Below, piece by piece: positions 42,258 through 49,763 of a stretch of DNA of 49,763 bases. Every line of letters begins with the position of its first letter. The stretch's first letter is position 1. Source of the stretch: Candidatus Limivivens intestinipullorum (lineage in GTDB: Bacteria > Bacillota > Clostridia > Lachnospirales > Lachnospiraceae); NCBI GenBank assembly GCA_018711185.1, contig DVIQ01000052.1, positions 1 through 49,763 of the forward strand. The letters run 5' to 3'. The notes under the pieces are model-generated. The model was not told the origin of the DNA. It saw only the letters and a list, made by a program, of their open reading frames with translations, and did not search any database. A program made the translations under genes and the position numbers.

Positions 42258-43415
42258 ATGGACAGAAGAAGGAAAAATCCAAGGATTTTCAATATCCTGC
42301 TGGCCATCCTCTGTATTGTGGTGTTTGCGGGATTCGCCGCTTTTCTGCTGTGGAACCGGCAGGATGTGGCGCAGGAGACGGCAAGGCTTCAGGAACTCGC
42401 CCAGGAGCAGCAGATGGAGGAACGGGCCGACAGACAGAACCAGACGGACGCCGCGGCGTCCGAAAACGAGGAGTCCGCGGATGGCGTCTCTGAAACAGAG
42501 GGCGGAGACGAGAGCCTGACGGATGACGAAGCTGGCACGACGGCGTCAGGGGACGGCGGCAGCGGCGCGGGAGATACGGCGGAAGCGGACGATGGAAGCG
42601 GAGAAACAGCTTCTGAGGAAGCCTCGGAAGAAAGCGGGAGCGCCGGCGCGGAGGAAACGGCCGAAGCGCAGACGGCTTCCATGGGCATTTCCTGCTGGGG
42701 CGACGAGTTCTATGAGCCGGAGGCAGCCGAGCAGTATTCTTACCGGGCCGTGCTGCAGCGCATTCTTGACGAAAACGGCTACGACCTGACGGTGGCGAAT
42801 AAGACCCTGGAAGGGGCCGGCACCCTGTCTATGATGAAGATGGCCGGCGTTCCCCAGGAGGATCTGGACGCCTATATCGCCCAGCATGAGGCTTCCGGCG
42901 GAAACCTCGCTGTGACGGAGACCGGCATCCGGGACCTGACCGAGGAGGAGACGGACCGCTGGGAGCGGGATTACATCCCCGTCCTGATGATGGGCTATTA
43001 CGGCGGCTGGAACAATGACATTCAGGAGCTCATTGAGCAGCAGCAGAAAATTCTGGACACCTTTGGGGTGAATAAAGAGAACTTTATTATCGCGGGAATC
43101 CCGCCTCTGGACAAGACCGTGGGAACCAGTGAATACGACGCGGCGATGGAAGGCGCCTGGGGCGAACACTATGTGAGCACCGCTCAGACCAGCAGATACG
43201 CCCTGTCCTCCAAGGAGGGGCAGGAGGAGATCGCCCAGGCGATCTACGAAAAACTGCTGGAACTGAACTACATCGGCGCTCCGCAGAATACGGAAGCGGA
43301 AGGACAGCAGGCCGCGGCAGAAACGGAAGGTCAGTCCGCGGAAGAGACAGAAACCCAGACGGCAGGAGAAGCCGGGACAGAAGGAAACACAGAGAACGAA
43401 TCCGCGGCGGCGTAG
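42258..43415 (+). CDS. Exported SGNH-hydrolase-like protein with altered catalytic Ser
   Basis: A 385-residue protein with an N-terminal membrane anchor (ILLAILCIVVFAGFAAFLLW), an acidic Glu/Ala/Ser/Thr-rich linker to about residue 140, then a domain starting ASMGISCWGDEFYEPEAAEQ and YRAVLQRILDENG. The order of elements follows SGNH/GDSL esterases: the WGDS-L block (here WGDE, so Ser is lost), a middle YYGGWNNDIQELIEQQ (like the N-D block), a FIIAGIPP strand, and LSSKEGQEEIAQAIYEKLLE at the end. It may be an inactive relative or use another residue. Acidic repeats close the C-terminus. Polysaccharide acyl modification is a plausible family role. Confidence 0.55.
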   Translation: MDRRRKNPRIFNILLAILCIVVFAGFAAFLLWNRQDVAQETARLQELAQEQQMEERADRQNQTDAAASENEESADGVSETEGGDESLTDDEAGTTASGDGGSGAGDTAEADDGSGETASEEASEESGSAGAEETAEAQTASMGISCWGDEFYEPEAAEQYSYRAVLQRILDENGYDLTVANKTLEGAGTLSMMKMAGVPQEDLDAYIAQHEASGGNLAVTETGIRDLTEEETDRWERDYIPVLMMGYYGGWNNDIQELIEQQQKILDTFGVNKENFIIAGIPPLDKTVGTSEYDAAMEGAWGEHYVSTAQTSRYALSSKEGQEEIAQAIYEKLLELNYIGAPQNTEAEGQQAAAETEGQSAEETETQTAGEAGTEGNTENESAAA

Positions 43416-43417
43416 CC

Positions 43418-43455
43418 GCCGGGAGGATCTCTCAGAAGTCCCGCCGCCTCCCGGC
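43418..43455. other. Hairpin between SGNH-like and LCP genes
   Basis: GCCGGGAGG (43418-43426) pairs perfectly with CCTCCCGGC (43447-43455). No T run follows. It could reduce read-through or stabilise the upstream mRNA end. Confidence 0.5.
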
Positions 43456-43554
43456 ATGGCCCGGAAAGCGGCGGGGCCGTACGGCAAAATGTGTGCAAAA
43501 TGGTCTTTTGCGCAGATTTTGCCGCATGGCAGGCATAACGAAAAGGAAGCAGAT

Positions 43555-44715
43555 ATGGCAAGAAGAAAGAAAAAGCTTTGGATGGTGCCGGCGACGGCCG
43601 GCGTGATCGTCGTCCTGGGAGCGGGAGGACTGATTTACAGAGGAATATCGCAGAAAGCGGCCCAGAGTGAGGAGAGCGGACTCGCGGGACTGAGCGGGGC
43701 CGGGACTGACCAGAAAGACGGGAGCTCCGAAAGCAGTGTGACGCAGGACGCCGGGGATTCCGAAAACGGTGGAATCCAGGACACCGGGGGCACAGACGCC
43801 GCCGGATCAGCCGGCGGGGAAACGGCCAATGCCGGAACGGAAACCCTGACCGTGGACCGCAGAAGCACCGTTACCTGGAACGGGACGACTTATGAGTACA
43901 ACGACCATCTGAGCAATTTTCTTTTCCTGGGAATCGACAACCGGGAAAAGACAGAGACAAAAACCGGCCAGGCAAACGCCGGCCAGGCGGACGCCATCTT
44001 TCTTCTGTCCTGGGACAGGGTAACTTACGATATGACCCTGATCTCCATTCCCCGGGATACCATAACCGACATCGAGGTATTCAGCGCGGACGGAGAAAGC
44101 CTGGGGATGACCAAAGACCATATCAGCCTCTCCTTCGCCTATGGAGACGGCAGCTATGAAAGCTGCGAGCTGGCGGAGGACGCGGTGTCGAACCTGCTCT
44201 ACGGCGTGCCGATTCAAGGCTGCTGCGCCATAAACATGGACGGGATTCCCGTGCTGGTGGAGGCAGTGGACGGCGTCACTGTAACGGTGCCCAACGACAG
44301 CCTGGAGACGGCAGATCCTCCTTATCAGGAGGGGGAAGAAGTAACCCTTACGGCAGACAACGTGGAAACCTTTGTCCGCTACCGGGATACGGAAGAAAGC
44401 CAGAGCGCTCTGGCGCGTCTGGAACGGCAGAATGCCTTTCTGAACGCCTACGGCCAGCGGGTGCAGGAGGTCTTCGCCGCGGATCCGGGAGTGGTTACTC
44501 AGATCTACGAAAGCCTGGATCCCTACATGGTGACAAACATCGGAAACGATCAGTTCCTGAAGATCATGGAGGGCGCCGCCGGAGGAGACGCGGCCATCGA
44601 ACGCTGGACGCTTCCGGGAGAGGGAACCGAGGGAACATCCTTTGACGAATACCACGCCGATGACCAGGCCCTCTATGAGATGATCATACAGACTTTCTAT
44701 GAAGAGACGGAGTAA
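43555..44715 (+). CDS. LytR-CpsA-Psr (LCP) family polymer ligase
   Basis: Attaches undecaprenyl-linked glycopolymers to peptidoglycan. 386 residues: basic start, one membrane helix (WMVPATAGVIVVLGAGGLIY), a Gly/Ser/Asp-rich linker, then the LCP domain (about residues 115-320) with SNFLFLGIDNREK, QADAIFLLSWDRVTYDMTL, the conserved Arg in ISIPRDTI and VRYRDTEESQSALARLERQN (in two pieces here). ATG 43555 follows AAAAGGAAG by seven bases. A longer open frame from 43456 has no ribosome site. In this operon it probably anchors the polymer to the wall. Confidence 0.93.
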   Translation: MARRKKKLWMVPATAGVIVVLGAGGLIYRGISQKAAQSEESGLAGLSGAGTDQKDGSSESSVTQDAGDSENGGIQDTGGTDAAGSAGGETANAGTETLTVDRRSTVTWNGTTYEYNDHLSNFLFLGIDNREKTETKTGQANAGQADAIFLLSWDRVTYDMTLISIPRDTITDIEVFSADGESLGMTKDHISLSFAYGDGSYESCELAEDAVSNLLYGVPIQGCCAINMDGIPVLVEAVDGVTVTVPNDSLETADPPYQEGEEVTLTADNVETFVRYRDTEESQSALARLERQNAFLNAYGQRVQEVFAADPGVVTQIYESLDPYMVTNIGNDQFLKIMEGAAGGDAAIERWTLPGEGTEGTSFDEYHADDQALYEMIIQTFYEETE

Positions 44716-44742
44716 GTCAGATGGCAGCAAAGGAGGCCGAAA

Positions 44743-45630
44743 TTGAAAAGATATAAGCTGGCAGCAGCGTGCCTCTGCCTGGCCGGATGCGTCCTGGCCG
44801 GCATCGGCATTTACAAATACATCGAGGAACAAAACGCGGGCTCCGAATACGACCGGATCCGAAACGCCGTGGTCCGCACCGGAGCGGCTCCGGAGACGGA
44901 AGCGGAAGAGGCAGGCGCGGAGGCCACGGAGGATTCCGGTGAGGACGCGGCGAAGACGGCTGCGGAAGACACCGGGCAGGAACCGGCGGAGACAGAGACG
45001 GAAGACACCGGACAGGACGCAACGGAGACGGAAGACGGAGAGCCGGTGGAGATCCCGATTGATTTTGAGGCGCTGTGGGAGATCAATCCCGAAGCCTACG
45101 CCTGGATTACGATTTCCGGAACCGAGATCGACTATCCGATCCTTCAGAGCGAGACGGACAACACCTACTATCTGACCCACAGCATCGAAGGAGAGGAAAG
45201 CCCCGAAGGGGCCATCTTCACGGAGGATTACAACTCCAAGGACTTCGAAGATCCGAACACGGTGATCTACGGCCACAATATGCGGAACGGCTCCATGTTC
45301 CAGGGGCTTCACGAATACATGGACCGTGCCTTTTTCGATGAGAACCGGGAAGTGCTGATCTATCTGCCGGATAAGATCCTTCACTATGAGATCTTTGCGG
45401 CATACCTCTATGACGACCGGCACCTGCTGGAAAGCTTCGATTTTGAGGACGAGGATGTTTTTGGGGCATACCTGAACCGGATCTTTTCTATACGGGATAT
45501 GAACTCCTTCATAGACACAGACATGGAAGTTACCGCAGAGGATAAGATCATTACCCTGTCAACCTGTTACTCAAATGAATCAAACCAAAGATATCTGGTA
45601 CAGGCCGTACTGGTATCGATAGATGAATGA
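44743..45630 (+). CDS. Class B sortase with long acidic linker
   Basis: A membrane-anchored transpeptidase, 295 residues. The N-terminal helix (LAAACLCLAGCVLAGIGIY) precedes a linker of about 65 residues made of repeated Glu/Thr/Ala units (EDTGQEPAETET, EDTGQDATETED). The sortase B domain follows: INPEAYAWITISGTEIDYPI, catalytic His178 in TVIYGHNMRNGSMF, Cys275 in LSTCYSNESNQR and Arg283. SrtB-type enzymes of clostridia such as C. difficile recognise (S/P)PxTG. The next gene ends in SPKTG. The start is TTG 44743, six bases after AAAGGAGG. Confidence 0.93.
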   Translation: MKRYKLAAACLCLAGCVLAGIGIYKYIEEQNAGSEYDRIRNAVVRTGAAPETEAEEAGAEATEDSGEDAAKTAAEDTGQEPAETETEDTGQDATETEDGEPVEIPIDFEALWEINPEAYAWITISGTEIDYPILQSETDNTYYLTHSIEGEESPEGAIFTEDYNSKDFEDPNTVIYGHNMRNGSMFQGLHEYMDRAFFDENREVLIYLPDKILHYEIFAAYLYDDRHLLESFDFEDEDVFGAYLNRIFSIRDMNSFIDTDMEVTAEDKIITLSTCYSNESNQRYLVQAVLVSIDE

Positions 45631-45652
45631 AAAGAAAGGAAAGGTGGAGACA

Positions 45653-46345
45653 ATGAAAAAGAAGTTATTGGGAAGCGTACTGGCGGTGGCCGTACTGGCG
45701 GTTTCTTCCCTGGGCGCGTTTGCTGCGGGAAGCAAGACGGCGGATGTGACGCCTGTGGGAGACAACAGCGGAAACTATGTGGTAACACAGTACGAAGAAG
45801 AGAAAATGGCGGAGCTTGAGGCAGAGGTGCCGGATGTTGCTGAGCTTGTACGTCAGTCAAATGACGATGAGATCACGACTGAGGACGTGATTACCCGCGT
45901 TCTGGAAATGGTAGAGGCATCCATTCCGGAGGAGCTGGAAACCTTCCGCCAGGAACTGGAAGGAAAGACTATGCTGACCCAGTTTGTGGATCTGGATACG
46001 GTTGGCGACGTGGTTCTGAATGAGGATGGTATGTATGAGACGACGCTTTCGGTGCCGACGCTGACCGAGGCGGCCACAAATGTGCGCATTCTGCATTACA
46101 GCACCGTGAGAAGCCTGTGGGAGATCGTTATTCCCAGCGATGTAAATTATGAGGACAAGGAGATTACCGCGGCTTTTGAAGACCTGTCGCCTATCGTTGT
46201 ACTGGCAGATGTGGACGAGACGGCAGACGTGGCAGAGGGAACTTCGCCTAAGACCGGCGTGACCTCTGACTGGGGTCTGTATATGGCGGGCGCTGTGGTA
46301 CTGTTTGGCGCGGCAGGCGCGGTTTACAGCAGGAAGAGAGCGTAA
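45653..46345 (+). CDS. Sortase-anchored surface protein (SPKTG motif)
   Basis: A 230-residue exported protein. Signal peptide (LLGSVLAVAVLAVSSLGAFA, cleaved near residue 23), then an acidic helical region (EEEKMAELEAEVPDVAELV), a beta domain with TNVRILHYSTVRSLWEIV and FEDLSPIVVLADV, and a cell wall sorting signal: SPKTG at residues 198-202, a hydrophobic helix (YMAGAVVLFGAAGAVY) and SRKRA. ATG 45653 follows GGTGGAG by five bases; an earlier ATG at 45623 overlaps the sortase end. The adjacent sortase is its likely enzyme. The beta domain resembles that of the lipoprotein at 8.5-10.0 kb. Ligand unknown. Confidence 0.85.
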   Translation: MKKKLLGSVLAVAVLAVSSLGAFAAGSKTADVTPVGDNSGNYVVTQYEEEKMAELEAEVPDVAELVRQSNDDEITTEDVITRVLEMVEASIPEELETFRQELEGKTMLTQFVDLDTVGDVVLNEDGMYETTLSVPTLTEAATNVRILHYSTVRSLWEIVIPSDVNYEDKEITAAFEDLSPIVVLADVDETADVAEGTSPKTGVTSDWGLYMAGAVVLFGAAGAVYSRKRA

Positions 46346-46562
46346 GACAAGACTGGGGCGTATCTTTGGAAAAGCCGGAGAACGCTTCTTCAGAAATAAA
46401 AGGAAGCAGGAAGAGAGCCGGAAGACAAAGTTTGGAATTTCGGGTGGGTTATGAAGTCAAATACCCTGCTGGGGCATTTGAACCGCGCGGCAGCCGCAGA
46501 CGGATATGTTCACAAGTCCGTATGGCCGGCTGCCCGTGGAAATCAAGAGTGAGGATTACACA

Positions 46563-48689
46563 TTGAAAAACAAAAGAAAAGGAAAATGGCATATAGAGCA
46601 CTGGGTAGTGATTGCCTTCTACCTGCTCGTTTACGATGTCGCTGCTTTAAACTTTTCGTATTTTTTAGGATTGTTGGTACGTTTTGACCTGCAGTATACA
46701 AGTATTCCGGCGGAATATATGAACGCGTTTAGAAGCTTTGCTCCGGTTTACACGGTATTTGCAGTCGTCGTATTTTATTTGTTGCATTTATATAAAAGTA
46801 TCTGGCGGTTTGCCAGCTTCAGCGAACTGAACCGGATCTTCCTGGCGTCCATCATAACGACGCTGTTTCAGGTAATCGGCATTACCTGTATTTATCAGAG
46901 AATGCCGGCAGCCTATTATCTGATTGGAGCGCTGACGCAGTTTTGTCTGGTAGTGGCCGTGCGGTTCATTTACCGTTATGTGACTCTGGAACGGGCCCGG
47001 AGAGAGACCAGCCGAAAAACGCAGCACAACGCTATGGTGATCGGCGCCGGCGCCGCCGGACAGGTGATTCTGAAGGAGCTGAAAAACTCCGAGGGATCTC
47101 AGGCGAAACCCTGCTGTGTCATCGACGATAATTCCAACAAGTGGGGACGCTATATGGAAGGAATCCCCATTGTGGGCGGCAGAGATTCCATCTTTGAAAA
47201 TGTAAAGAAATACAAGATCGATCAGATCCTGTTTGCCATACCCACGGCTTCCGCGGAGGAGCGCCGGGATATCCTGAATATCTGCAAGGAAACCGGCTGC
47301 GAGCTGAAAAGCCTTCCCGGTGTTTACCAGCTAACCAACGGCGAGGTTTCGCTAAGCAAAATGAAGGCGGTGGCAGTGGAAGAACTCCTTGGAAGAGATC
47401 CCATCAAAGTGGATATGAACGAAATCTTCCAATATCTGAAAGGGAAAACCATCCTGGTAACAGGAGGGGGAGGCTCCATCGGCAGCGAGCTGTGCCGGCA
47501 GATCGCCGGGCATGAACCCAGGCATTTGATTATTTTCGACATCTATGAAAATAACGCTTATGATATCGAGCAGGAACTGCGTCATCGTTACCCGGATCTG
47601 AAACTGACCGTTCTCATTGGTTCGGTGCGAGACAGCCGCAGAATCAACTGGGTCTTTGAAACCTACAAACCGGATATTGTATACCATGCCGCGGCTCATA
47701 AGCATGTGCCCCTCATGGAGACAAGTCCCAACGAAGCCATCAAAAACAATGTGATGGGCACCTACAAGACCGCTTACGCGGCGCTGAAAAACGGCACGCA
47801 GCGCTTCGTCCTGATCAGCACAGACAAAGCGGTGAATCCCACAAACATCATGGGGGCCAGCAAACGTCTCTGTGAAATGGTAATCCAGAGTATGGACAAG
47901 GTCAGCAAAAAGGGGCGGATTGATCTGCTGCCATTTCTGCATGCGCATCCGGATAAAAAAATCGGAGGCCAGGTGGTTCATGATCCGGAGGATCATATGG
48001 CTGTGGACGGTCTGGACGGCAGCAAAAGCGCCGGCAGTGTTCTGAAGCGAGACGCAGCGGCCGGGAGAACCCGAACCGAGTTTGTAGCTGTCCGTTTCGG
48101 AAACGTTCTTGGCAGCAATGGCTCGGTGATCCCGCTTTTTAAAAAGCAGATCGAAGCAGGTGGTCCTGTGACGGTAACCCATCCGGATATTATCCGCTAT
48201 TTTATGACCATTCCTGAGGCGGTGAGCCTGGTTCTCCAGGCCGGAACTTATGCCCAGGGCGGAGAAATTTTCGTGCTGGACATGGGCGCTCCGGTAAAAA
48301 TTGATACTCTGGCCCGGAATCTGATTAAGCTTTCCGGTTTCAAGCCGGACGAGGACATCAAGATTGTCTACACCGGCCTGCGTCCGGGAGAAAAGCTTTT
48401 CGAAGAAAAGCTGATGGCAGAAGAAGGGCTGAAAAAGACAAAGAATGAACTGATCCACATCGGCATGCCGATTCCCTTTGACACCGAAATTTTCTTCCGG
48501 CAGCTGGAACAGCTGGCCAAGGCCAGTTATGAAAACAGTCCGGATATTGTGAATATGGTGGAAGAAATCGTAACCACCTTCCATCCAGCGGGAGAGCATC
48601 CCAGCGGAGAAACAGATGAAGAAAACGAGGCTTTGAAGGCGCAGAGAGCAGCGATGGCAGAGGTGGCGGCAGCCAGAATGGAAGGGTAA
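46563..48689 (+). CDS. CapD/PglF-type nucleotide-sugar 4,6-dehydratase
   Basis: Membrane-bound enzyme of the UDP-GlcNAc 4,6-dehydratase group that makes precursors for amino- or deoxy-sugars. Four N-terminal helices lead to a first Rossmann domain (VIGAGAAGQVILKEL) and an SDR domain with TGGGGSIGSELCRQ and STDKAVNPTNIMGASKR, where Met replaces the usual SDR Tyr, as in PglF. About 45 extra residues (KKGRIDLLPFLHAHPD onward, before TEFVAVRFGN) are inserted; similar inserts occur in other clostridial copies I recall. TTG 46563, eight bases after GAGG, gives 708 residues; ATG 46506 lacks a ribosome site. Confidence 0.9.
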   Translation: MKNKRKGKWHIEHWVVIAFYLLVYDVAALNFSYFLGLLVRFDLQYTSIPAEYMNAFRSFAPVYTVFAVVVFYLLHLYKSIWRFASFSELNRIFLASIITTLFQVIGITCIYQRMPAAYYLIGALTQFCLVVAVRFIYRYVTLERARRETSRKTQHNAMVIGAGAAGQVILKELKNSEGSQAKPCCVIDDNSNKWGRYMEGIPIVGGRDSIFENVKKYKIDQILFAIPTASAEERRDILNICKETGCELKSLPGVYQLTNGEVSLSKMKAVAVEELLGRDPIKVDMNEIFQYLKGKTILVTGGGGSIGSELCRQIAGHEPRHLIIFDIYENNAYDIEQELRHRYPDLKLTVLIGSVRDSRRINWVFETYKPDIVYHAAAHKHVPLMETSPNEAIKNNVMGTYKTAYAALKNGTQRFVLISTDKAVNPTNIMGASKRLCEMVIQSMDKVSKKGRIDLLPFLHAHPDKKIGGQVVHDPEDHMAVDGLDGSKSAGSVLKRDAAAGRTRTEFVAVRFGNVLGSNGSVIPLFKKQIEAGGPVTVTHPDIIRYFMTIPEAVSLVLQAGTYAQGGEIFVLDMGAPVKIDTLARNLIKLSGFKPDEDIKIVYTGLRPGEKLFEEKLMAEEGLKKTKNELIHIGMPIPFDTEIFFRQLEQLAKASYENSPDIVNMVEEIVTTFHPAGEHPSGETDEENEALKAQRAAMAEVAAARMEG

Positions 48690-48917
48690 GACAGGAAATA
48701 CAGGATTCCGATTCTTTTTAAATCGTCGCCTTGCCGCGTTTGAAAAGAACGGATGATATAGAGGTATGCGAGTGAAATCCGGCCAATGGGATATGGGCGG
48801 AATGGCGAAGCATACCTTTTTGCGGCTTTTCGGATACCCTCTTTCATATGTCCTGCAGGAAAAATCACAGGCGCAAAAGGAAAGAGAAAAGATAAGAATA
48901 AGGAGAAAGTGTGGAAC

Positions 48918-49463
48918 ATGTGGTATGTCATACAGGTACGCACCGGAACAGAAGAAAATATCCTGGCACAGTGCGGGAAAAAGATTCCGCCTGCGGTGCT
49001 TGAAAGAATTTTTATTCCTTATTACGAGGAGAAGAAACATATTCACAATGAGTGGATAGTACAGAGAAAAGTTCTTTTTCCGGGATATGTTTTCGCGGTG
49101 ACGGAAGAGGTAGAAAAGCTATATGAAGCGCTGCGTTCTGTGATTGGGGTGACAAAACTTATTGGCACAGGGAAAGAGATTGTGCCGATTACGGAAAAGG
49201 AGAAGCAGTTTCTTCTTGAATTTGGCGGAGAAGAACAATTGGTGGAAATGTCGGAAGGAATCATTGTGGGGGACAGGACGATTATTTTGAAAGGACCGCT
49301 GAAGGGGAAAGAAGGAATGATCCGAAAGATCGATCGGCATAAGAGGAAAGCTTGGTTGGAAGTGGAGATGTTTGGGAGAAGGCAGGAGGTGCAGGTGGGG
49401 TTGGAGATTGTGGAAAAAAGAAAGGAGATTGCGGGGGCTTCTTCGATATGCTGCGGAATGTAA
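48918..49463 (+). CDS. loaP: LoaP/UpxY-type NusG paralogue (antiterminator)
   Basis: A 181-residue specialised NusG. The NGN domain has MWYVIQVRTGTEENILAQC and KVLFPGYVFAVTE; the KOW domain has IVGDRTIILKGPLKGKEGMI and RKIDRHKRKAWLEVEM. It is not housekeeping NusG, which should lie beside secE and rplK. LoaP proteins let RNA polymerase read through terminators in long polysaccharide or antibiotic operons, which suits its place at the end of a surface-polymer locus. ATG 48918 is chosen; AAGGAG (48900-48905) lies 12 bases upstream, a long spacing. No clear promoter was found in the 228 bases before it. Confidence 0.88.
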   Translation: MWYVIQVRTGTEENILAQCGKKIPPAVLERIFIPYYEEKKHIHNEWIVQRKVLFPGYVFAVTEEVEKLYEALRSVIGVTKLIGTGKEIVPITEKEKQFLLEFGGEEQLVEMSEGIIVGDRTIILKGPLKGKEGMIRKIDRHKRKAWLEVEMFGRRQEVQVGLEIVEKRKEIAGASSICCGM

Positions 49464-49564
49464 ATAAGAAACCATATATGGAATATTGAAATATTATGTC
49501 GGTTACGTCTGGATTGTCGTTTAAGGGGAATAACGTCTTTGAGACGGAAGTGCGGGAAAATTAT

Positions 49565-49634
49565 TTGTAATAAACAGACAAAAATACAGGCTATTTTGGC
49601 TGATTTCAGAAGTTTTTTTGTTTATTTATTACAA
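49565..49634. terminator. AT-rich 70-bp inverted repeat, possible two-way terminator
   Basis: TTGTAATAAA (49565-49574) pairs perfectly with TTTATTACAA (49625-49634), and inside ACAAAAA faces TTTTTTGT. Both strands read into T runs. It lies between loaP and a possible gene on the minus strand. It could also be a recombination site. The rest of 49464-49670 holds only a small CGTCT/AGACG hairpin (49534-49546). Confidence 0.5.
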
Positions 49635-49670
49635 CTATAAATGAGCAAATTAAAAAACTGCACAATGCCC

Positions 49671-49763
49671 CTATGCTATTAAAGTCATGACTTCCTCAAA
49701 AAGGATGTGTCTGGCCCCACACTGATAGATGAAACGGATCCGTTCTTCCTGAATTTGGCTATG
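49671..49763 (-). CDS. Possible 3' end of a gene cut by the window edge
   Basis: On the minus strand a frame enters from the right edge and ends at TAG (49671-49673); its last residues read IQEERIRFIYQCGARHILFE followed by EVMTLIA. I recognise no family. Support is only the open frame and the likely two-way terminator between it and loaP. Confidence 0.25.
   Translation of the reverse strand, partial: HSQIQEERIRFIYQCGARHILFEEVMTLIA

Noticed and set aside
43807..45423. 538-codon open frame on the minus strand
   Set aside because: Lies antisense to the LCP and sortase genes, whose domains and ribosome sites are clear. Long antisense frames arise from the GC-biased codon use; it has no recognisable domain.
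46366..46566. 66-codon plus-strand frame between the SPKTG gene and the dehydratase
   Set aside because: No good ribosome site, Arg/Ser-rich composition, and it overlaps the dehydratase start region.
47352..49046. 564-codon open frame on the minus strand
   Set aside because: Antisense to the dehydratase and the start of loaP; no ribosome site or family resemblance.
48918..49463. Housekeeping nusG
   Set aside because: No secE, rplK or rplA nearby, and the context is a polysaccharide locus; fits a LoaP/UpxY paralogue better.

Overview
The window looks like a chromosomal segment of a moderately GC-rich anaerobic Firmicute, most likely a gut Lachnospiraceae-type clostridium. This is an inference from gene content and style, not a database match. 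Supporting signs are a type III glutamine synthetase, a SAM-I riboswitch before metK, an EFR1-type ferredoxin protein, a YitT protein, secreted Big2/FN3 proteins, strong AGGAGG ribosome binding sites with several TTG starts, a class B sortase with an SPKTG substrate, and a LoaP-type NusG paralogue.

Layout, left to right. 1-8.2 kb: palindromic repeats, glnN, an aldo/keto reductase, a divergent WecG/TagA-like protein, a CdaR/PucR-type regulator, and a two-gene unit of S41 protease plus sigma-like protein. 8.2-15.6 kb: a putative lipoprotein behind a foldable leader, a small conserved protein, SAM-I riboswitch-metK, a histidine kinase/response regulator pair, and an EpsC-type serine acetyltransferase. 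15.6-23.3 kb: YitT and EFR1 proteins on the minus strand, a secreted Big2/papain-like protein, a divergent LysR regulator and aspartase pair, a palindrome-rich spacer, a MATE exporter and a HAD phosphatase. 23.3-31.1 kb: a MoxR/DUF58/DUF4129 operon, a MarR/YczE/glycerate kinase operon and a secreted FN3 protein. 31.1-35.8 kb: a decayed toxin-antitoxin remnant, tRNA-Ser(CGA), and a pfk-dnaX-ybaB-recR operon.

35.8-39.7 kb: a compact three-gene chaperone cassette: a GrpE-like protein, an HscC-type Hsp70, and a J-domain protein whose HPD motif reads TPE and which ends in a SEC-C zinc motif. It is one of the two most unusual loci here.

39.9-49.5 kb: a cell-surface polysaccharide locus. It has its own promoter behind a nine-G tract and encodes a CpsB-type tyrosine phosphatase, a Wzz-type protein, a BY-kinase, an SGNH-like protein lacking the catalytic Ser, an LCP ligase, a class B sortase, an adjacent SPKTG-anchored surface protein, a CapD/PglF-type dehydratase and a LoaP-type antiterminator. 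The gene order suggests that polymer export control, wall ligation and sortase anchoring of one dedicated protein are made together.

Intergenic DNA is rich in palindromes: a 115-bp direct repeat with a third partial copy, a 25-bp GGTTCAGC hairpin family seen three times, and several multi-hairpin stretches of unknown role. I saw no CRISPR array, no insertion sequence transposase and no rRNA.
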